DNA of 14,671 bases from Thermoplasmatales archaeon (lineage in GTDB: Archaea; Thermoplasmatota; JASEFT01; JAUWIS01). Location: NCBI GenBank assembly GCA_030019485.1, contig JASEEW010000029.1, positions 1 through 14,671 on the forward strand, written 5' to 3'. Below, piece after piece: positions 6,619 through 12,190 of the stretch. The number at the start of each line of letters is the position of its first letter. The stretch's first letter is position 1. A program made the position numbers and the translations under genes. Under the pieces are notes generated by a model. It had not been told where the DNA came from. It saw nothing but the letters and a program-made list of their open reading frames with translations, and searched no databases.

Positions 6619-7925
6619 AAAAGGTGCTTGTCCTTGGCGCAGGTCTTGTAGCAAAACCATTGGTGAGGTATCTGCTTGACTCAGATTATAATGTAAAGGT
6701 TGCAAGCAGAACCCTTAGTAAAGCAGAATTCCTGACTGAGAATCATCCAAATGGTTATGCTGAGCAGTTGAATGTGGATGATAAATCAAGGCTGAGGAAG
6801 CTGATAGGAGAGGCAGATATTGTTATCAGCCTTTTACCCTACACTCACCATGTAACGGTTGCAGATATTTGTATTCAAAAGAAAAAGGATATGGTGACAA
6901 CATCCTATGTTAGCGATAAAATGCAGGGGTTAAATGAAAAAGCAGTAAAGGCAGGAATAATCATTCTTAATGAGACAGGGCTTGACCCAGGCATAGATCA
7001 TATGTCAGCAATGAAAATCATACACAGGGTTAAAAACAGTGGAGGAAAAATCACAAGTTTCTGCTCCTACTGCGGTGGACTGCCTGCGCCTGAAGCGAAC
7101 ACAAACCCGTTTGGGTACAAGTTTTCATGGAGTCCCAGAGGTGTTGTGCTCGCGGCAAAGAATAATGCAAAATATCTTAAAAATGGAAAAGAGGTTTTTG
7201 TTCCATCTGAGAAACTTTTTGATGCTTATTCAATCATCAGCATACCAGAGATAGGAGATTTTGAGGCTTATCCTAACAGAAACTCAATACCGTATATTGA
7301 TAAGTATGGGATAAATGGAACAGAAACAATGTTCAGGGGGACATTGAGAAACCTTGGATGGTGTGAAACATGGAAAAAAATAGGGGAGCTTGGACTTCTG
7401 AATGAAAAAACAATGGACTTAACAGGTCTTTCTTTTAGAGAGTTTACTGAAAAACTAATAAACAAAAAGGATGTAAATAAAAAGGGGGTCGCTGAATACC
7501 TTAAAATCGACGAAAACTCAGATGTAATTAAAAGATTTGAATGGCTTGGGTTATTAGGTGATGAGAAATTACCAGTTATTCAGGGGTCACCACTTGATGT
7601 TTTGGTTGCCCAGCTGCTCAAAAATCTTCAGTACAAAGAAGGTGAAAGGGACATGGTTGTACTGCACCATGAGTTCATCGCAGAGTTTAAAAAAGGAAAA
7701 GAAAAAATTAATTCCACACTAATAGACTTTGGTATTCCAAACGGTGATTCATCAATGGCAAGAACTGTTGGTTTACCAGCAGCCATCGCCACAAAACTAA
7801 TTCTGGAAGAAAAAATCGACAGCAAAGGCGTGCATATACCAATCCTTCCAGCAATTTACGAACCAATCCTGAAAGAGCTGGGAAAACTGGGAGTAAAATT
7901 CAAGGAAAAAACAGAAGAAACCTAA
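6615..7925 (+). CDS. Saccharopine dehydrogenase (glutamate-forming, LYS9/AASS C-terminal type)
   Basis: This 436-residue protein has an N-terminal Rossmann fold (VLVLGAGLVAKPLVRYL at 4-20, ISLLPYTHH at 71-79), then the family block NETGLDPGIDHMSAM at 119-133 and SYCGGLPAPE followed by NPFGYKFSWSPRG at about 151-176. These closely follow the C-terminal half of animal AASS and yeast Lys9. The reaction oxidises saccharopine to 2-aminoadipate 6-semialdehyde plus glutamate with NAD(P)+, cytoplasmic. With the upstream gene it completes lysine-to-semialdehyde conversion; neither an alpha-aminoadipate reductase nor a semialdehyde dehydrogenase gene is visible here, and catabolism is favoured by the AASS-like sequence of both proteins. 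GGAGGGA six bases before the ATG is a clear ribosome-binding site. Confidence 0.93.
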   Translation: MKKVLVLGAGLVAKPLVRYLLDSDYNVKVASRTLSKAEFLTENHPNGYAEQLNVDDKSRLRKLIGEADIVISLLPYTHHVTVADICIQKKKDMVTTSYVSDKMQGLNEKAVKAGIIILNETGLDPGIDHMSAMKIIHRVKNSGGKITSFCSYCGGLPAPEANTNPFGYKFSWSPRGVVLAAKNNAKYLKNGKEVFVPSEKLFDAYSIISIPEIGDFEAYPNRNSIPYIDKYGINGTETMFRGTLRNLGWCETWKKIGELGLLNEKTMDLTGLSFREFTEKLINKKDVNKKGVAEYLKIDENSDVIKRFEWLGLLGDEKLPVIQGSPLDVLVAQLLKNLQYKEGERDMVVLHHEFIAEFKKGKEKINSTLIDFGIPNGDSSMARTVGLPAAIATKLILEEKIDSKGVHIPILPAIYEPILKELGKLGVKFKEKTEET

Positions 7926-7928
7926 TCT

Positions 7929-7991
7929 AAACTCAGCAACACGAATTTCATCGTTAAAACTTCGACGAAAGAGCTTTTTGTTGCTGAGTTT
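7929..7991 (+). other. Stem-loop just after the saccharopine dehydrogenase stop
   Basis: AAACTCAGCAAC (7929-7940) and GTTGCTGAGTTT (7980-7991) form a perfect 12-bp stem. Inside it TTTCATCG / CGACGAAA can pair with one mismatch. It starts three bases after the stop codon, so it is probably the 3' end structure of the lysine mRNA. Confidence 0.55.
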
Positions 7992-7992
7992 A

Positions 7993-8184
7993 CTACTTCC
8001 TCCAATTAACAACCTCTACAAAAGAAGGGTTGTTTAGTTCTTCAAAAGAACCAAAAGCAGATTTTCTATTTTCATCATCCCTGTTTTTACATTTCTTCAT
8101 TCTATCCCTCAAACAATTACTCGGAATCAGAGTACTTCGGAATTTCCTGATGGAAATTCCTTGTATCTTCATTCGTTCACTCAT
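7993..8184 (-). CDS. Doubtful 63-aa basic protein downstream of ftsZ
   Basis: An open frame from ATG at 8184 gives a lysine/arginine-rich peptide starting MSERMKIQGISIRKF and ending FGSFEELNNPSFVEVVNWRK. GAGG eight bases upstream could serve as a ribosome-binding site. The frame is open further upstream, even into the ftsZ 3' end, but those starts look less likely. No family is recognised, and the region is crowded with inverted repeats (8139-8160, 8200-8241), so it may be non-coding. Otherwise 7992-8257 holds nothing else that I can support. Confidence 0.3.
   Translation of the reverse strand: MSERMKIQGISIRKFRSTLIPSNCLRDRMKKCKNRDDENRKSAFGSFEELNNPSFVEVVNWRK
8139..8160. repeat. Perfect 9-bp inverted repeat
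   Basis: GGAATTTCC, spacer TGAT, GGAAATTCC. It lies inside the doubtful ORF at 7993-8184. Confidence 0.6.
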
Positions 8185-8199
8185 GAAGAATTCCTCGCA

Positions 8200-8241
8200 T
8201 TTTTTTATCGCACATAGGATAGTTTGCATGCGATAAAAAAA
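8200..8241. repeat. Perfect 13-bp inverted repeat (T7ATCGCA / TGCGATA7)
   Basis: Arms 8200-8212 and 8229-8241 are exact reverse complements around a 16-base spacer. Because the outer parts are T on the left and A on the right, neither strand gives the usual hairpin-then-U-run of a bacterial terminator. Confidence 0.75.
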
Positions 8242-8246
8242 TAAAA
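8234..8246 (-). terminator. T-rich terminator after ftsZ
   Basis: About 12 bases after the ftsZ stop the minus strand reads CTTTTATTTTTTTAT. Oligo-T on the non-template strand is the usual archaeal termination signal. Confidence 0.45.
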
Positions 8247-8257
8247 GGGGGGAGGAG

Positions 8258-9379
8258 TCATCGTAAAAAGCCCTTGGGTTTTGCTTCAAAACCCATGGAC
8301 GATGGCATTGGATGGGGAATAAAAACACCTGAAGGTATCTGTTCCCCTACAGCACGTGTTGGTGCTATAATGTTATCCAAATCCGAATCCGGACTGAAAA
8401 TGTTTGGTGAATGAACACCAGTCATAATGGACATAACCTTTATTTTTCCATTACAGTTTTCATCCACCCTTGCGCCCCAAATCACATTAGCATTCGGGTC
8501 AAGTTTTTGGGTAATGCCTTCTGTTATCCTGTTCATATCTGTTAATGAAAACTCAGGTCCTGCAGTTATATGCACAAGGGCGCCATTTGCACCTTTGTAG
8601 TCAACATCTAACAGAGGATGGTTCAGCATGTCCTTGACCACTCTATCAGGGTCTGCATCTGCTTCACCATAAAGCATCATTGATAATCCACCGTTGGTCA
8701 TTATTGTTTTCACATCAGCATAATCCAGGTTTACCAGAGACGGTTGCGTTATGGTTTCAGTTATGCCACCAACAACCTCAGACACAAGCTGGTCCATCAC
8801 AGAAAACGCCTGCAAAAGCGGAAGGCGTGGTGCAAATTTCAGCAGGCGTTCGTTTTCCAGAACAACAACGCTGTCCGCCCTTCTCCTCAACTTATCAATA
8901 CCCTCCAGCGCCTGAGTATTCCTGCGCCGTTCAACTGCAAAAGGTATTGATACAATCCCAACAACTATTGCACCCTCCTTTTTAGCAATCTCTGCCACTA
9001 TTGGGGATGCGCCTGTGCCTGTACCACCACCCATCCCTCCGAGTATGAATACAAGATCAGAGCCTTTTATGTTTTCCTCAAGAACATCCCTCGCAAGCTC
9101 TGCACACTGTTCCCCAACAGCAGGATAGCCGCCCGCACCAAGCCCTTTAGTGAGTGACTTTCCTATCAATATTTTTTTGGCAGCATTTGTTATACTCAGA
9201 TGCGCCTGATCCGTGTTTATAGCAAGCGTGGTAGCACCTTTAACACCCATTGCCTGCAATCTGTTTATGCTGTTATTTCCTGCCCCGCCAACACCGACCA
9301 CCAAAATTTTTGGCTTTCCAAACTCATCATGTTTTGAACATTTCTCAAATTTTCTTGCGTTTTCCACCAATGATTCCAT
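8258..9379 (-). CDS. ftsZ: Cell-division tubulin homologue FtsZ
   Basis: FtsZ polymerises with GTP into the division ring under the membrane. Numbering from an in-frame ATG two codons upstream (9385), the nucleotide-binding loop VGVGGAGNNSINRL is at 30-43, the tubulin signature GGMGGGTGTG at 116-125 and the synergy (T7) loop NLDYADVKTIM at 219-229. Total length (373-375) is normal for archaeal FtsZ; the short tail IPSGVFIPHPMPSS-GF may bind partners. I chose the second ATG (9379) because AGGAGG lies nine bases before it and only three before the first. I cannot say whether it is FtsZ1 or FtsZ2. A gene for a tandem ribbon-helix-helix protein lies just upstream in the same direction, separated by a GC-rich hairpin, like the CdrS-FtsZ pair of haloarchaea. 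Confidence 0.96.
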   Translation of the reverse strand: MESLVENARKFEKCSKHDEFGKPKILVVGVGGAGNNSINRLQAMGVKGATTLAINTDQAHLSITNAAKKILIGKSLTKGLGAGGYPAVGEQCAELARDVLEENIKGSDLVFILGGMGGGTGTGASPIVAEIAKKEGAIVVGIVSIPFAVERRRNTQALEGIDKLRRRADSVVVLENERLLKFAPRLPLLQAFSVMDQLVSEVVGGITETITQPSLVNLDYADVKTIMTNGGLSMMLYGEADADPDRVVKDMLNHPLLDVDYKGANGALVHITAGPEFSLTDMNRITEGITQKLDPNANVIWGARVDENCNGKIKVMSIMTGVHSPNIFSPDSDLDNIIAPTRAVGEQIPSGVFIPHPMPSSMGFEAKPKGFLR

Positions 9380-9403
9380 TTTCATGCGCCTCCTTAGGCA
9401 TCA

Positions 9404-9426
9404 GGCCGCTGTCTGGGACAGCGGCC
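9404..9426. other. GC-rich perfect hairpin between the RHH gene and ftsZ
   Basis: GGCCGCTGTC and GACAGCGGCC form a perfect 10-bp stem with the loop TGG. It is conspicuous in an AT-rich genome. It sits in the 62-base gap between the regulator's stop and the ftsZ start, about 15 bases upstream of the ftsZ Shine-Dalgarno, where it could act as operator, mRNA processing site or attenuator. Confidence 0.75.
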
Positions 9427-9441
9427 GCTCATCCCATCCTC

Positions 9442-9828
9442 TCAGGTTTTCATATATTTGCTAATTTTTGCTTCTTCTTCCTCTCTAAATATTCTTCTCT
9501 TTTCCATTTCATCCATTCTTCTGCCCCTTTCCAGGGTTTCATCCACCTTTTTATTCACATACTCCTTCACTGCTGTCCTTATGAGTTCTTGTGCTGAAAG
9601 GAACTCCTCGCATTCAACGATAACATTAATTTTTCTTAGGTCTCCCCTAGGAAATTTCACTTCTATTTGCGCCCCTTGTACAGGGGTGATTCGGCTTTTT
9701 ATGAATTCTTCTACAGAACCTCTGATAGCTTCTGAAACTGATCCAAGTTTTTCCTGTTTAACAATTGTGTTAAGTGTGTCAATTTGGTCTGGCGTAAGCC
9801 GTACAGTTATTTTTTCTGTTTTCTGCAC
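9442..9828 (-). CDS. Tandem ribbon-helix-helix DNA-binding protein next to ftsZ (CdrS-like context)
   Basis: This 128-residue protein contains two ribbon-helix-helix units in one chain. Unit one (about 5-45) has strand EKITVRL and helices PDQIDTLNTIVKQ and SVSEAIRGSVEEFI. Unit two (about 53-97) has strand QIEVKF and helices RKINVIVECEEF and SAQELIRTAVKEYVNKK. A highly charged helical tail (about 98-128) follows. Two fused units could form a one-chain pseudo-dimer. RHH proteins bind operator DNA through the N-terminal strand. In haloarchaea the single-RHH protein CdrS is encoded next to ftsZ2 and controls division genes; the position here suggests a similar role (inference). The start is GTG at 9828 with AGGTG five bases upstream; an ATG at 9830 is out of frame, and the frame closes upstream at 9874-9876. 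Three similar motifs in its promoter suggest autoregulation. Confidence 0.88.
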   Translation of the reverse strand: MQKTEKITVRLTPDQIDTLNTIVKQEKLGSVSEAIRGSVEEFIKSRITPVQGAQIEVKFPRGDLRKINVIVECEEFLSAQELIRTAVKEYVNKKVDETLERGRRMDEMEKRRIFREEEEAKISKYMKT

Positions 9829-9847
9829 ATCAACACCTGAGATTTTT

Positions 9848-9890
9848 GCCAGACATTTAGAGCATTTTGTCTGTCAAATGCCTGACAAAT
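9848..9890. promoter_or_regulatory. Operator-like repeat cluster upstream of the RHH regulator
   Basis: Plus strand GCCAGACA (9848-9855) and GCCTGACA (9880-9887) are direct repeats 32 bp apart, about three helical turns. TGTCTGTC (9869-9876 region) is a near-match in inverse orientation. GCATTT/AAATGC (9862-9867/9876-9881) and TGTCA/TGACA (9872-9876/9883-9887) form palindromes. The cluster covers the predicted transcription start and leader, a natural place for autorepression. Confidence 0.5.
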
Positions 9891-9910
9891 AGTAGTCATG
9901 TCATCTGGAG

Positions 9911-9918
9911 TATATAAA
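9911..9918 (-). promoter_or_regulatory. TATA box of the RHH-ftsZ unit
   Basis: The minus strand reads GAAAGTTTTATATACTCC. The TATA centre (about 9914) predicts a start near 9888 and a leader of about 60 bases carrying the operator-like repeats. Confidence 0.5.
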
Positions 9919-9977
9919 ACTTTCTATTTTTGTTCTTTCATTATATTTAAAAACTTCTGTTTTCCACTAAAATTTGT

Positions 9978-10175
9978 CTACTTTGTTTCTAATGCATCCA
10001 GCAGGATGCTCAAATCTGTTTTAAGCATGCCTTTTGATTTTGCAATCCTGTTTTTAATTTCCTGGATGAATTCATTGCCAGACATATGTCTGCATGTTTC
10101 CAAAAAAGATTTTATCTCCTTACTATGAACAAGATATGGCGCAACCCTTGCATATATCTCATCGATATTTGGCAT
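9978..10175 (-). CDS. Doubtful 65-aa helical protein
   Basis: This open frame starts MPNIDEIYARVAPYL and ends LKTDLSILLDALETK. It is predicted helical, with acidic and basic residues balanced and no membrane segment. No family is recognised. A TATATA element at about 10190-10197 lies only about 20 bases before the ATG, slightly close for a leaderless start, and no Shine-Dalgarno is seen. It reads in the same direction as the RHH-ftsZ pair, but that pair has its own promoter. The amino-acid composition looks protein-like, unlike the opposite-strand frames. Confidence 0.45.
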   Translation of the reverse strand: MPNIDEIYARVAPYLVHSKEIKSFLETCRHMSGNEFIQEIKNRIAKSKGMLKTDLSILLDALETK

Positions 10176-10220
10176 GTTATCAAAAACTATTATATATTCA
10201 CAACAATATTAAAGGTTGCC

Positions 10221-10287
10221 TGAAACTTCACAATCAAACATGTTTTCGGTTAAAAGAAAACGAAAAAGTTCATGTTGCGAAGTTTCA
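10221..10287. repeat. Nested inverted repeat abutting the tRNA-Tyr gene
   Basis: TGAAACTTC (10221-10229) pairs with GAAGTTTCA (10279-10287), ACATG (10238-10242) with CATGT (10271-10275), and GTTTTC (10242-10247) with GAAAAC (10256-10261). The last base is immediately before the tRNA's first base. The AT-rich core (about 10249-10257, GTTAAAAGA) could also be the tRNA's TATA element. Confidence 0.6.
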
Positions 10288-10399
10288 CCCGGCTTAGCTC
10301 AGTTGGTTAGAGCGGGGGACTGTAGTTGGATACCCACAATGTGGGTCATCCCCTGCCGATATCCTCAGGTCGCCTGTTCAAATCAGGCAGCCGGGACCA
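10288..10399 (+). tRNA. tRNA-Tyr (anticodon GTA) with intron and encoded CCA
   Basis: The acceptor CCCGGCT (10288-10294) pairs with AGCCGGG (10389-10395), followed by A and encoded CCA (10397-10399). The D stem is GCTC/GAGC. The anticodon stem GGGGA (10315-10319) pairs with TCCTC (10362-10366), including one G-T pair. Anticodon GTA is at 10322-10324, the variable loop AGGTC at 10367-10371, and the T stem GCCTG/CAGGC surrounds TTCAAAT. A 35-base intron (10326-10360) sits between positions 37 and 38, the canonical archaeal site; removing it restores the usual loop CTGTAGA. The intron folds into a hairpin (GGATACCCAC against GTGGGTCATCC with one bulged C). GTAG:CTGC can form a 4-bp helix next to the sites, but the bulges are not a textbook bulge-helix-bulge. 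Confidence 0.96.
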
Positions 10400-10410
10400 T
10401 TACAAAACAA

Positions 10411-10464
10411 GGGATTAGTAGTTAGTAGGCAGGGGTTAGGGGAACAACCCTAGTTCCAAACTAC
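10411..10464. repeat. Dispersed intergenic repeat, copy 3
   Basis: GGGATTAGTAGTTAGTAGGC then AGGGGTTAGGGGAAC, matching the minus-strand form of copy 2. GGAAC/GTTCC can pair. It fills the gap between tRNA-Tyr and kptA and directly touches the kptA stop codon (minus strand TAAGTAGTTTGG). Confidence 0.65.
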
Positions 10465-11100
10465 TTATTCTTCGACTTTACTTAGATACTCCGCAGGTAT
10501 TTCTTTTACTATATAAACTGTTTTCCCTGCCTGCATGATAACAAAACCATTTTCTGTTGCTCTTTTTGCATCAGCTTCAATAATCACAGGATTCTCAACC
10601 CTGTGCAAACCCGCTGTTCTTGCATCATCCGCTGTTTTGCTCAGATGAACCATTTTTCTGTCCACTGGTTTTAATCCTGTTTCCAGAATAATGTCAACCT
10701 CCTCAGGGGTTGCAGGATAATACAGCTTTTCAGGAATGTTCTCTGTAGGCAAATCTAGATCAACATCAACAGAATGACCATAGGTTGCCCTCAGCTCGTT
10801 GCCTTTTATCTGATACCTTCCCTTTGGGTCTGTGGCAACAACAGCCTCCACATGATGTGGTCTGAGCCATCTAAACCTGTTACTTCTCGCCCTCACAGCA
10901 TCTATGAATGAATAAAGGTTCACCCACCCATGCTCATCCGTTTTTAGATTAAACTTCTCAGGAAAATGACGCAGCGCGCCAGCCATCATCTTCCCAAGGC
11001 GTTCAAGCTCCTCATCATTCATCAAGAATCTGCCTTCTTTATTACAAGCTGAGCATTTCTCGCCCCTGAAATACCCATGTTCTTTACATTCCTTTAGCAT
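10465..11100 (-). CDS. kptA: RNA 2'-phosphotransferase (Tpt1/KptA family) with N-terminal zinc ribbon
   Basis: This 211-residue protein carries C5-x2-H8 and C16-x2-C19, a zinc ribbon often seen in archaeal KptA, ahead of the catalytic fold. Family landmarks are LRHFP (Arg44-His45), DEHGWV at 55-60, RYQIKGNELRATYGHS at 95-110 (Arg104), VHLSKT at 151-156 and GFVIMQAG at 185-192, consistent with the Arg-His-Arg-Arg active site of Tpt1. The enzyme uses NAD+ to remove a 2'-phosphate from RNA. Archaeal tRNA splicing through RtcB is thought not to leave such a phosphate, so its natural substrate in archaea is unclear. It lies beside an intron-containing tRNA, which may be coincidence. Transcription is divergent from rpiA with a shared TATA element and no leader. 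A start at Met27 would drop the zinc ribbon and is disfavoured by promoter distance. Confidence 0.94.
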   Translation of the reverse strand: MLKECKEHGYFRGEKCSACNKEGRFLMNDEELERLGKMMAGALRHFPEKFNLKTDEHGWVNLYSFIDAVRARSNRFRWLRPHHVEAVVATDPKGRYQIKGNELRATYGHSVDVDLDLPTENIPEKLYYPATPEEVDIILETGLKPVDRKMVHLSKTADDARTAGLHRVENPVIIEADAKRATENGFVIMQAGKTVYIVKEIPAEYLSKVEE

Positions 11101-11119
11101 AGTAATGTAATAGACAAGG

Positions 11120-11128
11120 TTTATAATA
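11120..11128. promoter_or_regulatory. Shared TATA element of divergent kptA and rpiA
   Basis: TTTATAATA reads as TATTATAAA on the other strand. Its centre is about 25 bases from the rpiA ATG (11149) and about 24 from the kptA ATG (11100). Only 48 bases separate the two genes, so both are probably leaderless and driven from this one element. Confidence 0.6.
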
Positions 11129-11148
11129 ATGCTTTCCTATTCAGACAT

Positions 11149-11817
11149 ATGAACTTGAAGCAGGTTGCTGGTGAGAAGGCGGTAGAATATGTGAAGGACG
11201 GAATGGTTGTTGGCCTGGGCACGGGCAGCACCATGTTTTACGCTATTAAAAAACTGGGTGACATGGTCAGAAACGGTTTGAATATTGTTGGAATTCCTAC
11301 ATCTGGGGAGACAGAAAAACTTGCAAAACAGTCCGGCATTCCTTTATCAACACTGGAGGAGCATCCTGTGATTGATGTAACAGTAGACGGCGCGGACGAA
11401 ATAGACAAAAAACTGAATCTGATTAAGGGAATGGGGGGGGCGCTTCTGAGGGAAAAGATTGTTGCATCTGCCTCCAAAAAAGAAATTATTGCTGCAGATA
11501 GTTCAAAACTTGTGGGCATACTTGGAGCAAAATCGCCTTTGCCTGTTGAGGTGGCAAGATTTGGCTGGTCCTCAACCGCAAAAAAAATTTCGGAACTTGG
11601 ATGCAAAACAGAACTCAGAAAAAAGGATGAAGAAATTTTCATAACAGATAACGGAAACTACATTCTGAACTGCAAGTTTAACAAAATAGATAAACCAGGA
11701 GAAATGGAGCAGAAAATAAACAACATTCCTGGTGTTGTGGAAAACGGGCTGTTCATAGGACTAGCAGATGTTGTGGTAGTGGCATCAAATAAAGGGGTAA
11801 AGGTTATTGAGAAGTAA
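11149..11817 (+). CDS. rpiA: Ribose-5-phosphate isomerase A
   Basis: This 222-residue protein has the complete RpiA signature set: VGLGTGST at 21-28, DGADEID at 80-86 and KGMGGALLREK at 93-103. Asp80, Asp83, Lys93 and Glu102 align one position before the E. coli active-site residues Asp81, Asp84, Lys94 and Glu103. It interconverts ribose 5-phosphate and ribulose 5-phosphate in the cytoplasm, feeding nucleotide synthesis; purM lies 1.4 kb downstream on the other strand. Length is normal. The ATG lies about 25 bases after a TATA element, so the mRNA is probably leaderless. Its last 14 bases overlap the convergent winged-helix gene. A run of eight G (11433-11440) encodes part of the active-site loop. 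Confidence 0.96.
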   Translation: MNLKQVAGEKAVEYVKDGMVVGLGTGSTMFYAIKKLGDMVRNGLNIVGIPTSGETEKLAKQSGIPLSTLEEHPVIDVTVDGADEIDKKLNLIKGMGGALLREKIVASASKKEIIAADSSKLVGILGAKSPLPVEVARFGWSSTAKKISELGCKTELRKKDEEIFITDNGNYILNCKFNKIDKPGEMEQKINNIPGVVENGLFIGLADVVVVASNKGVKVIEK

Positions 11818-12190
11818 TTTTAACCTTTTCCCTAAGTTTCTCAACATTTTCTTTTATTCTGTTTATTTCATCCTCTTTTTTTTCCTCAAGGAAATCTATT
11901 ATTTTTTCTGGTGATACTGAGAGTTTGTATGATGATAATGGCCTTCCTTTTGTTCCTCTTTTTATGTTTCTTTTTTCAACCCAGCCTTTTTCTTCAAGTT
12001 TCTTTAATGCAACAGAAACCTCTGGCTGGCGCAAATTTACATTTCTTTCAATGATTACTGGTATTGTTTCTTTTACTCCAAAAAGAAACACAAGGATTTT
12101 TGCAACATTTTTTGGTAAACCCAAATTTATTAGGAGTCTGACAGTTTCTTTCTCGTTTTTGTCAAATACTGGTTCTTCTGTTTTTTTCAT
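11804..12190 (-). CDS. Winged-helix transcriptional regulator (TrmB/MarR-like)
   Basis: This 128-residue protein contains a winged helix-turn-helix at about 12-95: LGLPKNVAKILVFLFG, then the recognition region LRQPEVSVALKKLEEKGWVE and a basic wing KRNIKRGTKGRPLSSYKLSV. The C-terminus (about 95-125) is a charged helix (EEKKEDEINRIKENVEKLRE) that could be a dimerising coiled coil. This is typical of small archaeal TrmB/MarR-type regulators; no ligand domain is visible. Its start overlaps the stop of the aminopeptidase gene (ATGA), so the two are translationally coupled and the regulator may control its own operon (inference). Its 3' end overlaps rpiA tail to tail by 14 bases. Confidence 0.85.
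   Translation of the reverse strand: MKKTEEPVFDKNEKETVRLLINLGLPKNVAKILVFLFGVKETIPVIIERNVNLRQPEVSVALKKLEEKGWVEKRNIKRGTKGRPLSSYKLSVSPEKIIDFLEEKKEDEINRIKENVEKLREKVKITSQ

Noticed and set aside
8200..8241. Inverted repeat as a bidirectional intrinsic terminator
   Set aside because: The T and A runs are on the wrong sides: each strand reads T-run first, then the stem ends in A. Only the T-rich minus-strand stretch at 8234-8246 is kept as a likely archaeal terminator.
9458..9892. Plus-strand open frame opposite the RHH gene
   Set aside because: Antisense of a recognisable double-RHH protein; serine- and leucine-rich shadow composition.
10094..10425. Plus-strand frames running across the tRNA-Tyr gene
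   Set aside because: They cover the tRNA and its upstream inverted repeat, which explain the sequence better.
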